Assembly: GCA_002433025.1 (NCBI GenBank) | Contig: DJGZ01000001.1 | Location: 229-34,543 of the forward strand | From: Bacteroidales bacterium UBA5833 | GTDB taxonomy: Bacteria; Bacteroidota; Bacteroidia; Bacteroidales; Lentimicrobiaceae | Direction: 5' to 3' | Length of the DNA stretch: 34,315 bases | Shown here: positions 1 to 7,686 of the stretch, piece after piece | Layout: every line of letters begins with the position of its first letter | Position numbering within the stretch: position 1 is the stretch's first letter | Notes under the pieces: model-generated | Database searches by the model: none | The model's input: only the letters and a program-made list of their open reading frames with translations | Told to the model about the DNA's origin: nothing | Program-made: the position numbers and the translations under genes

Positions 1-422
1 CCACCATCAGCAGCCATCAGGAAGCCGGGAACCGGACCATTGATGCCGGCCACGATCAGCGTAGTTGATCAAATTAGCGGAAGAAATATCCGTTTAACGC
101 AGGCACGTGAAACTATTTTTAATAATTTAACAGGCCGGTAAGGATCGAGGGTTTAAATCCTTCAGGATCACGATATTAAATAAATCCCTTGCGCTACTTT
201 TGCGCTACCTATATTTTTTAATTATCTGATTATCAGTATAGGTAAAAATCCCGCCCGGATCACAACTTCTATGTTCGGAACACCGGTAAATTAATCAATT
301 TACCGGTGTTTTTTATTTATATCAGCCTGATTCATCCCTGTCCAGTTTCAAAACATTTGTAATTTTACTGTTTTTAATATCCAAATGTACCCGACGGAAA
401 CCGGGATTCAGATAAAAGAGCT
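1..422. other. Left-edge region without a confident gene
   Basis: No gene can be supported here. One plus-strand frame is open from base 1 to a TAA at 139-141 (46 codons) and could be the 3' end of a truncated upstream gene, which the terminator at 280-317 would fit. The minus strand also has a short open frame running off the left edge, so the coding strand cannot be decided. Bases 147-163 can fold as a tRNA T-arm-like hairpin (GAGGG/CCTTC around a TTTAAAT loop), but no full tRNA surrounds it. TTGCGCTAC occurs twice (189-197 and 200-208) with an 11-bp period. Bases 318-422 hold the leader of the AAA ATPase gene, with an A-rich stretch (AAAAGAG) just before its ATG. Confidence 0.4.
280..317 (+). 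terminator. Rho-independent terminator
   Basis: A perfect 13-bp inverted repeat (ACACCGGTAAATT at 280-292 and its complement at 297-309) closes a 4-base loop and runs directly into a T-rich tract (309-317). It would end a plus-strand transcript entering from the left of the window and insulate the ATPase gene at 423. Confidence 0.85.
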
Positions 423-3035
423 ATGGATCACGAGAATTTTAAATTAAAGGATTTCAGGATCTTCAACATCAACGATACCTCAAACTGCCCTGAACGCAGG
501 TTCAGGAGCGTTTTTGATGTTTCGGAACTATCCTCTATCACAGCAGAGATTACATTGTATAACAAAAAGTTTGATGAAGAATCCTGGGAATCGGAGCTGG
601 AACTTTTCTGCTGGAGAAATCCCTATGGTCAGGACAGAGAGGTTATAGAATCGACCAATATCACCATTGAGGCAGAAAAAGCAGATAATATCCTCAATTG
701 TGTTTACACCCTTGAGCCTATCGATGAGGAAGACTGGGCTCCGGGAAGTTACATCATCGAAGCCTGGATTGACAACGTAAAAATTGCAGACGCCGTATTT
801 TATATTGAGGATTCCGGACACCTGGAAGAGGGGGCAAATCCCAGCTTTGATATCTATGGATTGAAATTGTTCGAAGACGGTGAAAAACCGGAACCAAAAA
901 GATACGAAAGATCTTATTACAGACAGTTTCAGCGTATGGCAACCCGTTTTATATGGGCCGAACTCGAAATCAGAAATAAGCTGCCTCATAAGACCTGGAA
1001 AGCTGAATTCTTCTTCAATTATTACAACGATATGCGTCAATTGGTACACCATGTGGTTGCCGTTGCCGATGTTAAGCCCAACCACCCCAATCACGAATTT
1101 TTCGTGGAAGCGGGTTGTGGTCACCCGGTCAATGTCAACTGGGAAGAAGGAAATTATACAGTTGAAGTAATTTTCATGGGCAGGTTGATGGCGGTTGCCA
1201 ACTTTAAGGTTGCTGATTCGGTTGACAAGGAAAAGCTTACATATACGATAACATGGGGGGAAAACCCTGTAAAAGTGACAACTTCCGGTGACGGGCCGAT
1301 TCATGAGGATGAAATATTCAGGGAACTGGACAGCCTGGTCGGACTTGAGGGCATAAAACAGCGGCTGCACGACTATGCCGACTACATCAGGTATCTGAAA
1401 CTGCGCGATACCATGGGCATTGAGCCCATGAAATCAATCAACCTGCACGCGGTTTTTACAGGCAATCCCGGAACAGGGAAAACGACCATTGCCAGAATGC
1501 TGGGAAAGATATACAAACATCTGGGCTTACTCCCCAGGGACACCGTTTACGAGGCAAGCAGGGCCAATCTGGTGGGAAGGTACATAGGGGAAACCGCTCC
1601 CATAACCCGCGAAGTGATTGAGAAAGCCAGGGGAGGCATCCTGCTGATCGATGAAGCTTATTCGCTGGCCGTAAAATCAGATGACAACAAGGATTATGGC
1701 CGGGAGGTGATTGAAACCCTGCTTACCGAAATGTCGGACGGGCCGGGTGATATCGCCGTCATTGTGTGCGGTTACCCGAAAGAAATGGAAGGATTTCTCA
1801 ATTTCAACCCCGGACTTCCCTCCCGTTTCAAATACATATATGAATTTCCCGATTATACGCCGGAAGAGCTTATGGAAATTGCCCGCAGAACAGCAGTGCA
1901 GAAGAAGCTGACCTTTTCGGAAGAGGTTTCGGGCATGATGTATAAATACCTGGAAGAACAGTACAGAAGCCGTACACGCGCATTCGGTAATGCAAGGGTG
2001 GTAAAGTCGATGCTCGAGGAAGCACAGCTGAACCTCGGTATCAGGGTAATCAAAGCCCGCAAGGAAAACCTTTCGCAGGAAGAACTTTGCACCATTCTTC
2101 CGCGTGATATTGAAGGCCTGTTCAGAAAAAAAGGCAGCAAGAGCGTACAGATGAAAACCGATGAAATACTGCTTGAAAACATGCTGAATGAGCTAAGAGA
2201 CATGACAGGCCTGGAAAGTGTCAAAACAGAGATCAGCGAGCTTGCCAAACTGGCAAAGTACTACCGGGAAATGGACATGGAACTTGTAAGCGCATTTTCG
2301 CTCAACAACATATTTACAGGCAATCCCGGAACAGGCAAAACAACAGTAGCCCGCATCATTGCAAAAATTTACAAAGCGCTTGGCCTGCTGGAGCGCGGGC
2401 ATCTGGTTGAATGCAGCCGCGAAGACCTGGTGGGCGCCGTAGTCGGGGAAACCGCGCCAAAAACGCTGGCAAAAGTAGAAGCTGCCATTGGAGGTGTTCT
2501 GTTTATCGACGAAGCCTACTCGTTGGTTAACGGAAGCGGCAACGATTTCGGACACGAGGCGGTGGAAGTCATCATCAAACAGATGGAAGACCGCAGGGGC
2601 GAATTTTCGCTGATAGTTGCCGGTTATCCCAGAGAAATGGAAAACTTTCTGGATTCAAACCCCGGTCTGAGATCAAGATTTGATAACCATCTGGTGTTCA
2701 GCGATTATTCAGCCTCAGAGCTTATGGAAATCGCCGGCATCATGCTGATGAAGAACAAACTAACCGCCAATGCAGAAGCACTGGCGCACCTGCAGGCTTA
2801 TTTCAGCTATCATTCGGCAAACCGCAATCAATATTTCGGGAACGGCAGGTTTGTAAGAAAAGTACTCGAAAAAGCCATCCGTAACCACAATCTCCGGTTA
2901 AGCCAGGTTCCAAAAGCGGATCGGGATGAAAATATGGTTAAAACACTGACACTGGAGGATGTGCATGAATTTGTCGCCGGTTCGGATACGCTTGTCAAAC
3001 GCGGGATCGGCTTTCTGAAAACCAGTGCCGGGTAG
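423..3035 (+). CDS. Double CbxX/CfxQ-type AAA+ ATPase with duplicated N-terminal domain
   Basis: This is an 870-residue cytoplasmic AAA+ protein with two ATPase modules of the CbbX / SpoVK / EccA class, a family that remodels protein complexes. Module 1 has Walker A GNPGTGKTT at 347-355, Walker B ILLIDEA near 406-412 and NPGLPSRF downstream. Module 2 repeats this with GNPGTGKTT at 633-641, VLFIDEA near 691-698 and NPGLRSRF. The first 270 residues contain no ATPase motif and look like two copies of a roughly 120-residue beta-rich domain. Each copy has a W-x-x-E/A-hydrophobic strand, and each ends in a similar W..G.Y.(I/V)E strand followed by a hydrophobic strand and (E/A)DS. Single CbbX proteins are about 300 residues, so both halves have been duplicated. 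It stands alone between terminators, so context does not reveal the client. The ATG follows an A-rich leader. The ATPase class is secure and the target is unknown. Confidence 0.93.
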   Translation: MDHENFKLKDFRIFNINDTSNCPERRFRSVFDVSELSSITAEITLYNKKFDEESWESELELFCWRNPYGQDREVIESTNITIEAEKADNILNCVYTLEPIDEEDWAPGSYIIEAWIDNVKIADAVFYIEDSGHLEEGANPSFDIYGLKLFEDGEKPEPKRYERSYYRQFQRMATRFIWAELEIRNKLPHKTWKAEFFFNYYNDMRQLVHHVVAVADVKPNHPNHEFFVEAGCGHPVNVNWEEGNYTVEVIFMGRLMAVANFKVADSVDKEKLTYTITWGENPVKVTTSGDGPIHEDEIFRELDSLVGLEGIKQRLHDYADYIRYLKLRDTMGIEPMKSINLHAVFTGNPGTGKTTIARMLGKIYKHLGLLPRDTVYEASRANLVGRYIGETAPITREVIEKARGGILLIDEAYSLAVKSDDNKDYGREVIETLLTEMSDGPGDIAVIVCGYPKEMEGFLNFNPGLPSRFKYIYEFPDYTPEELMEIARRTAVQKKLTFSEEVSGMMYKYLEEQYRSRTRAFGNARVVKSMLEEAQLNLGIRVIKARKENLSQEELCTILPRDIEGLFRKKGSKSVQMKTDEILLENMLNELRDMTGLESVKTEISELAKLAKYYREMDMELVSAFSLNNIFTGNPGTGKTTVARIIAKIYKALGLLERGHLVECSREDLVGAVVGETAPKTLAKVEAAIGGVLFIDEAYSLVNGSGNDFGHEAVEVIIKQMEDRRGEFSLIVAGYPREMENFLDSNPGLRSRFDNHLVFSDYSASELMEIAGIMLMKNKLTANAEALAHLQAYFSYHSANRNQYFGNGRFVRKVLEKAIRNHNLRLSQVPKADRDENMVKTLTLEDVHEFVAGSDTLVKRGIGFLKTSAG

Positions 3036-3050
3036 TACTCCTTTTAATAA

Positions 3051-3096
3051 TAAATCCCTGCAAGCCCGAAATACCGGATGCAGGGATTTATTTTTA
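3051..3096. terminator. Bidirectional terminator between convergent genes
   Basis: A 12-bp inverted repeat (TAAATCCCTGCA at 3051-3062, complement at 3079-3090) is followed on the plus strand by TTTTTAT. The left side is A/T-rich as well (TTTTAATAA before the stem), so it can serve both the ATPase gene ending at 3035 and the minus-strand peptidase ending at 3109. Confidence 0.75.
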
Positions 3097-3108
3097 TACA
3101 ATGGTTGA

Positions 3109-4752
3109 TTAGTTTGCCAACACAGCCTTCCCGGCAGCCTGCAGGGCGTTGTAAGCATTTACGACCCCTCCTGTACGGGAAAGGGTGGCAAATTGCACTT
3201 TCTTTCTTTTGGAAGACTTTGTATCAGGGCTGTAAACTTTGGCTTTGGGATATTTTGTACTGCTTTCCAACAATATATCCTTCAGTTGTATGGCGGTCAG
3301 TTCGGGATAATATGACCAGACCAGTGCCGCAACTCCGCTGACAACCGGTCCTGAAAAGCTGGTGCCATCACCCATTTCATATTTACCATCCGGGGCCAGT
3401 GAAACAATGTTTACTCCGGGAGCAAACAGATCCACATTCTCAGCTCCGTAATTGGAAAAAACACCGCAAAATTCCTTATTCAGAATATCCGAGGTAGCTC
3501 CTACCGTTATCCAGTTTGATACTTTTGAGCCATCTGCAAGAATTGCCGATGGATAATGCTCTGTCAGATCGAGGTTATCGGCTTCATTGCCCGCCGAATG
3601 AATCATTAATACATTATGATTCCCTGCATAACGGACTGCATCATCAAGGATGCCCCGGGTAATCGAAAAATACTTGCCAAAGCTCATATTGATGATGTCT
3701 GCTCCATTGTCAACCGCATACCGGATGGCCAATGCCACATCCTTATCCCGTTCATCCCCGTCGGGTACAACCCTGAGCGTCATAATTTCAACATGATTGG
3801 CAACCCCGTCAGGCCCCTGCCCGTTTCCCCTTATCGCGGCTATGACTCCCGCTACAAAAGTTCCATGAAAAGAACGCGGCCCCTTGACATCATTATTTCC
3901 GTAATTGAGATCACTGATGTTTTCAGGGTCATCATTTACCAACATCCTTGGATTAAAATCAAGATTCAGATAATAAGTGAGAAAATCGTTGCTGCGCTTT
4001 TGCATATCAGAAAGATCCTTTCTGGTAAATCCTTTATCATAAAGATCAAGCATGACTTTTTTCGCCTCATTCACCATTTCCGACTTCGTTTTAACCGCCC
4101 GCACATCCGCCGCCGTCAGATCCTGCTTGCGCAGGTACTTTTTCAGTACTTCCTCTTGATGGTTCACATACCTTTCAAAACTTTCAAGGTCCTTTGCACG
4201 CCGGGTATACTTTCGGAGCTCCTCCTCGTATTTTATTTTGCTTTTTACATAAACGGCATAAAGCTGCTTGTCATCGGCCGGCAGACCATTTTCATCCTTT
4301 ACCCCGCTAAACCGTGGATTAAGCTTTTTGAAAATCCTGACATATTCCATGTTTTCATAAAGCAGGTGCTCCCCTTTGCTGTTGCCGATAAAATTCCAAC
4401 CATGAATATCATCCACATACCCATTGTTGTCATCATCCAGACCATTTCCGGCAATTTCTTTTTTATTGGTCCATATTTTCCCCTCAAGTTCAGGGTGATA
4501 GATATCAACACCTCCGTCAATAACAGCCACAACCACTTTTTTACGCGGAGACTTGTCATTAAGCAGTTCACGATAGGCCTGGTCAGTGGCTGCGCCCTGA
4601 ATTTTATCCTGTGACGGGCTGCGGTTATACCAGTTCAGATATTTTACAGGAAGCGAATCAATGGTAGTTACCCCCCTCGACTGTGAATAAGACGGAATCA
4701 TACCCAGTGACAGGAACAGCAGGACGATACCGGTTTTGGAAATTTTAATCAT
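3109..4752 (-). CDS. Secreted S8 (subtilisin-like) serine peptidase
   Basis: The 547-residue product is a subtilase. It begins with a signal peptide (Lys-rich start, hydrophobic 8-20, cleavage near SYSQ). The triad is readable: Asp79 in VVAVIDGGVDIYHPE, His296 in SFHGTFVAG, and Ser465 in GDGTSFSGP, with the oxyanion-hole Asn389 in HSAGNE. The Asp-to-His distance is about 217 residues against some 30-60 in simple subtilisins. The insertion (about 125-285) is rich in Lys, Glu and Leu and looks helical. An Asp/Asn-rich stretch at 104-116 (GLDDDNNGYVDD) may bind calcium. No T9SS sorting domain is present, so the mature enzyme is probably periplasmic or leaves by another route. Substrate unknown. 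It is monocistronic, converging on the ATPase gene and diverging from the cytochrome operon. Confidence 0.93.
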   Translation of the reverse strand: MIKISKTGIVLLFLSLGMIPSYSQSRGVTTIDSLPVKYLNWYNRSPSQDKIQGAATDQAYRELLNDKSPRKKVVVAVIDGGVDIYHPELEGKIWTNKKEIAGNGLDDDNNGYVDDIHGWNFIGNSKGEHLLYENMEYVRIFKKLNPRFSGVKDENGLPADDKQLYAVYVKSKIKYEEELRKYTRRAKDLESFERYVNHQEEVLKKYLRKQDLTAADVRAVKTKSEMVNEAKKVMLDLYDKGFTRKDLSDMQKRSNDFLTYYLNLDFNPRMLVNDDPENISDLNYGNNDVKGPRSFHGTFVAGVIAAIRGNGQGPDGVANHVEIMTLRVVPDGDERDKDVALAIRYAVDNGADIINMSFGKYFSITRGILDDAVRYAGNHNVLMIHSAGNEADNLDLTEHYPSAILADGSKVSNWITVGATSDILNKEFCGVFSNYGAENVDLFAPGVNIVSLAPDGKYEMGDGTSFSGPVVSGVAALVWSYYPELTAIQLKDILLESSTKYPKAKVYSPDTKSSKRKKVQFATLSRTGGVVNAYNALQAAGKAVLAN

Positions 4753-4904
4753 AAGCTAAAATGTTAAATTATTACTATACAGATTAATAATCAGTCATTT
4801 ACATCCACAAATTTAAAAGATTCCCGATTGCAGTTTATCCTCAGGCCATTCAATCTGTAACAAATATACCCTGCAATGCAGACTAACCGTGACAATGCCG
4901 GAAC

Positions 4905-4933
4905 GCAACAATGATCAGATCAACCATTGTTGC
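4905..4933. repeat. Perfect inverted repeat (GCAACAATG / CATTGTTGC)
   Basis: Nine-base arms at 4905-4913 and 4925-4933 are exact complements around an 11-base spacer. No T-tract follows on either strand, so a terminator is unlikely. It could be an operator or an RNA hairpin in a 5' leader. Function unknown. Confidence 0.45.
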
Positions 4934-5204
4934 AGCAAATATAAAAATATGCATGATATTTCGTTGAATTCCGGTAAAAGATTGCCTGAAAATTCTACTC
5001 AGAAAGGAATAAGGCATAGCGGGCTGATTTTTTAACCTAAACCCCTGAGCTGCATTGGAAAATTGCAAATAATTCATTTTCAATATTGTTGTAAGTAATC
5101 TTACCGGATTTTAACATTGATCTGGTTTACTGAATATCTTACAACTGATTTTCTGGTCAATTTAATAATGTATATAAGTCAATGAATCAATAATTTAGCA
5201 CGCT

Positions 5205-5224
5205 ATTTAGAAATTGCTCTAAAT
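5205..5224. promoter_or_regulatory. Palindromic operator candidate upstream of the cytochrome/sulfur operon
   Basis: ATTTAGA (5205-5211), six bases, then TCTAAAT (5218-5224) form a perfect 7+7 palindrome. Its centre is about 59 bases before the start predicted from the promoter at 5234-5267, a position typical of an activator. The same arms with a 5-base spacer occur at 26204-26222 before the copper ATPase gene. The regulator is not visible in the window. Confidence 0.55.
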
Positions 5225-5233
5225 TGCCTCAGG

Positions 5234-5267
5234 TTGAACAGGATACATTTATTTTATTCTATATTTG
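5234..5267 (+). promoter_or_regulatory. Bacteroidota-type promoter for the octaheme cytochrome operon
   Basis: TATATTTG at 5260-5267 matches the Bacteroidota -7 consensus TAnnTTTG exactly. A TTG at 5234-5236 lies 23 bases upstream, slightly wide for the -33 element. Transcription would begin near 5274, leaving a leader of about 100 bases. Confidence 0.6.
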
Positions 5268-5371
5268 CCATAGAAATAACAATAGTTTAAAATTACCCGG
5301 CTATTAACGTCAGATAGTTTTTTTAGTTACTGACTATTCTCCTGATAACGGAAGTTTATTAATTGCAAGCA

Positions 5372-6967
5372 ATGAAAAGCTACACCAAACCCATTACCTT
5401 CTTTCTGGCCATCGTGGCGCCATTACTGATTGTAACACTGGTGCTGAGGGAACCTGAGCCCGACCATAAACTATTGAACGGACTCAGGGCTAAGTATGCA
5501 GTCAAACGAAAGCCCGGGGTGGATCACAGCAAGTTTGAAATCCTGCAGAAAGACTTTACAAACCCGCATGAAATTACGGCAGCCTGCCTCTCCTGCCACA
5601 CCGAGCGTGGTGAAGAGCTGATGCACAGTGCCCATTTTACCTGGGAACGGGAAGCATATATACCCGGCAGGGGTATAACCTACCTGGGAAAGAAGAATCT
5701 CATCAATAATTTCTGTACGGGGGTGCAGTCGAACGAAGGCAGCTGTATGAAGTGCCATGCCGGCTACGGGTGGAGCGACAAAACATTTGACTTTTCGAAT
5801 CCTTATAACATTGATTGCATTGTTTGTCATGACAATACGGGCACTTATGAAAAAGCAAGCGGCGCAGCGGGCTATCCCAAAACGGGTCCCGGCGGACCGG
5901 ATTTCAAAGCGATTGTTACCAGCGTAGGTCAGCCGAAAAGTGCCAATTGCGGCACCTGTCATTTTGGTGGCGGCGGCGGCAACAATGTCAAGCATGGCGA
6001 CCTTGAACTCGGTTTACTGACAGGCGGGCGCGATGTGGACGTACACATGGGCGTTGACGGCTTGAACATGAATTGCGTGGACTGCCATACTGCCGAAAAC
6101 CATAAAATGAAGGGAAGATATTATGCAGTTTCCTCTTCCAACACCCAGCGGCTGAACTGTGAAGATTGTCATACCGCCTTTCCTCACCAGAAAAGTATCC
6201 TGAACGAGCATTCAATCAAAGTTGCCTGCCAGACCTGCCATATTCCGGTTTATGCCAAGGTAAACGCTACCAAAATGTACTGGGACTGGGCTACGGCAAC
6301 GAGGAAAAAAGACGGGAAAGAATATGAATTACTCGACAAAGAAGGCAATGTGGTTTACACCTCCATCAAAGGGGACTTTGTTTGGGAGAAAATGGTAAAA
6401 CCTGAATACTTTTGGTTTAATGGCACAGCGGATCACCACCTGCTTACCGACAAGGTAGACACCACACAGAACATTCTCAGAATCAACACATTATTTGGAG
6501 AATACCGCGACCGTAACAGTAAAATAATCCCTGTAAAGGTACACCGTGGCAGACAGCCTTACGATGCAGAAAACCTGACCATTATTCAGGCGAAGCTATG
6601 GGACAAAGATAAGGGAAAAGGTGCGCTCTGGCTGGATCTGGACTGGGAACGTTCCATCGAGGAAGGCATGGCCTATATCCCCCTTCCATATAGCGGAAAA
6701 CATTCATTTATTAAAACCGAGATGTTTATGCCGGTAAACCACATGGTAAGTCCGGCGTCCGAAGCCGTCACCTGCAGGGAATGCCACACCCGGGATAACG
6801 GCCGCCTTGCCGCGCTCACCGATTTTTACATGCCCGGCCGCGACCGCAACCGCACCCTTGATCTGGCCGGTCAGTTGTTGTTAATCCTCTCGTTTGCCGG
6901 CGTGTTAGTCCATTCAGTGATCAGGGCACTTTCATCACGCAAACAAAAAACCATACAAAGCCATTAA
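5372..6967 (+). CDS. Octaheme c-type cytochrome, tetrathionate reductase (OTR) family
   Basis: This 531-residue cytochrome has eight CXXCH haem sites, at about residues 72, 125, 149, 193, 235, 263, 286 and 468: seven clustered, then one after a gap of about 180 residues. That count and spacing fit the octaheme tetrathionate reductase family, whose Shewanella member reduces tetrathionate, nitrite and hydroxylamine in vitro. An N-terminal hydrophobic segment (9-25) and a second near the C-terminus (about 500-521) suggest an exported protein tethered to the membrane. I chose the ATG at 5372; a TTG three codons upstream is in frame but less likely. It is the first gene of the operon, 11 bases before the cytochrome b gene that would link it to quinones. 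The physiological substrate may be tetrathionate, polysulfide or a nitrogen oxide, and the sulfur genes downstream favour a sulfur compound. Confidence 0.92.
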   Translation: MKSYTKPITFFLAIVAPLLIVTLVLREPEPDHKLLNGLRAKYAVKRKPGVDHSKFEILQKDFTNPHEITAACLSCHTERGEELMHSAHFTWEREAYIPGRGITYLGKKNLINNFCTGVQSNEGSCMKCHAGYGWSDKTFDFSNPYNIDCIVCHDNTGTYEKASGAAGYPKTGPGGPDFKAIVTSVGQPKSANCGTCHFGGGGGNNVKHGDLELGLLTGGRDVDVHMGVDGLNMNCVDCHTAENHKMKGRYYAVSSSNTQRLNCEDCHTAFPHQKSILNEHSIKVACQTCHIPVYAKVNATKMYWDWATATRKKDGKEYELLDKEGNVVYTSIKGDFVWEKMVKPEYFWFNGTADHHLLTDKVDTTQNILRINTLFGEYRDRNSKIIPVKVHRGRQPYDAENLTIIQAKLWDKDKGKGALWLDLDWERSIEEGMAYIPLPYSGKHSFIKTEMFMPVNHMVSPASEAVTCRECHTRDNGRLAALTDFYMPGRDRNRTLDLAGQLLLILSFAGVLVHSVIRALSSRKQKTIQSH

Positions 6968-6978
6968 TACCATCAGCA

Positions 6979-7686
6979 ATGAGCACGCATAAAAAAGTAT
7001 ACGTTTACAAGGGGTTTGAGCGATTCTGGCACTGGAACCAGGCTTTGCTGATCTTTGTCCTGGCATTTACAGGATTTGAAATTCACAGCTCCTACGATTT
7101 TTTCGGCTTCGAAACAGCTGTTAAAATTCACAATTATGCAGCATGGGGATTTATCATCCTGATTGTTTTCGCCATATTCTGGCATTTCACCACCGGTGAA
7201 TGGAAACAGTATATTCCGACTACGAAAAATCTGAAAGCCCAGGCTGAATTCTACCTTTTCGGGATTTTCCGCAATGCCCCCCACCCTGCCAAAAAGACAC
7301 TGATCAGCAAACTGAACCCTTTGCAGCGGCTGGTCTATCTGGGACTTAAAGTCCTGTTTATCCCTGTCATGGTTGTTTCGGGACTCCTTTTTATGTTCTA
7401 TCGCTATCCCCAGGGCGACAGCATAGCCATCATTAATATTGACAACCTCGAGATAATCGCGCTGATACACACGGCAGGCGCTTTTATGTTGCTGGCTTTT
7501 GTGTTGGTACATCTTTACCTGATAACAACAGGACACACCATTACCTCAAACCTGAAGGCCATGATTACCGGCTGGGAAGAACTGGAAGAAGAAGATCAGA
7601 AAGATCAGGATAAAACGGCCGGGAAGCCGGAAAATGAACTTGTTAAAAATCCTAAAATCTTACCGGAAGATGAATCTGAAGAATAA
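6979..7686 (+). CDS. Cytochrome b561 / hydrogenase-type membrane cytochrome b
   Basis: The 235-residue protein is a four-helix dihaem cytochrome b like the membrane subunits of formate dehydrogenase, NiFe hydrogenase and thiosulfate reductase (PhsC). Such subunits pass electrons between the quinone pool and a periplasmic partner. Helices lie at about 20-37, 52-70, 121-141 and 160-184. Candidate haem-ligand histidines are His18 (FWHW), His51, His69, His164, His178 and His186. The C-terminal tail from 195 is a charged Glu/Asp/Lys stretch, probably cytoplasmic. It sits 11 bases after the octaheme gene and overlaps the next start, so it is the likely quinol partner of the octaheme cytochrome. Whether electrons flow to or from the quinone cannot be read from the sequence. 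Confidence 0.88.
   Translation: MSTHKKVYVYKGFERFWHWNQALLIFVLAFTGFEIHSSYDFFGFETAVKIHNYAAWGFIILIVFAIFWHFTTGEWKQYIPTTKNLKAQAEFYLFGIFRNAPHPAKKTLISKLNPLQRLVYLGLKVLFIPVMVVSGLLFMFYRYPQGDSIAIINIDNLEIIALIHTAGAFMLLAFVLVHLYLITTGHTITSNLKAMITGWEELEEEDQKDQDKTAGKPENELVKNPKILPEDESEE

Larger units (their letters stand above)
4753..5371. other. Long intergenic regulatory region, no gene
   Basis: This AT-rich gap separates two divergent transcription units. I see no convincing coding sequence: a 66-codon minus-strand frame (4883-5083) lacks recognisable features. It holds a perfect 9-bp inverted repeat with an 11-base loop (4905-4913 / 4925-4933), the palindrome ATTTAGA-N6-TCTAAAT (5205-5224) and a promoter-like element (5234-5267) for the cytochrome operon. 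On the minus strand, a TTTG about 21 bases before a TAATCTG near 4782-4815 could drive the peptidase, with mismatches. Confidence 0.6.

Noticed and set aside
147..170. Possible tRNA gene
   Set aside because: Only a T-arm-like hairpin is present; no acceptor stem, D-arm or anticodon arm could be placed upstream.
528..1370. 280-codon minus-strand open frame
   Set aside because: Antisense to the N-terminal half of the AAA ATPase gene; its composition is that of a reversed gene.
3616..4614. 332-codon plus-strand open frame
   Set aside because: Lies antisense inside the S8 peptidase gene, whose catalytic motifs are unmistakable; it is a shadow of that gene.
4883..5083. 66-codon minus-strand open frame in the gap before the cytochrome operon
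   Set aside because: No recognisable motif, overlaps a perfect inverted repeat and is atypical in composition; likely chance.
6973..7536. 187-codon minus-strand open frame
   Set aside because: Antisense to the cytochrome b gene, with no family features.
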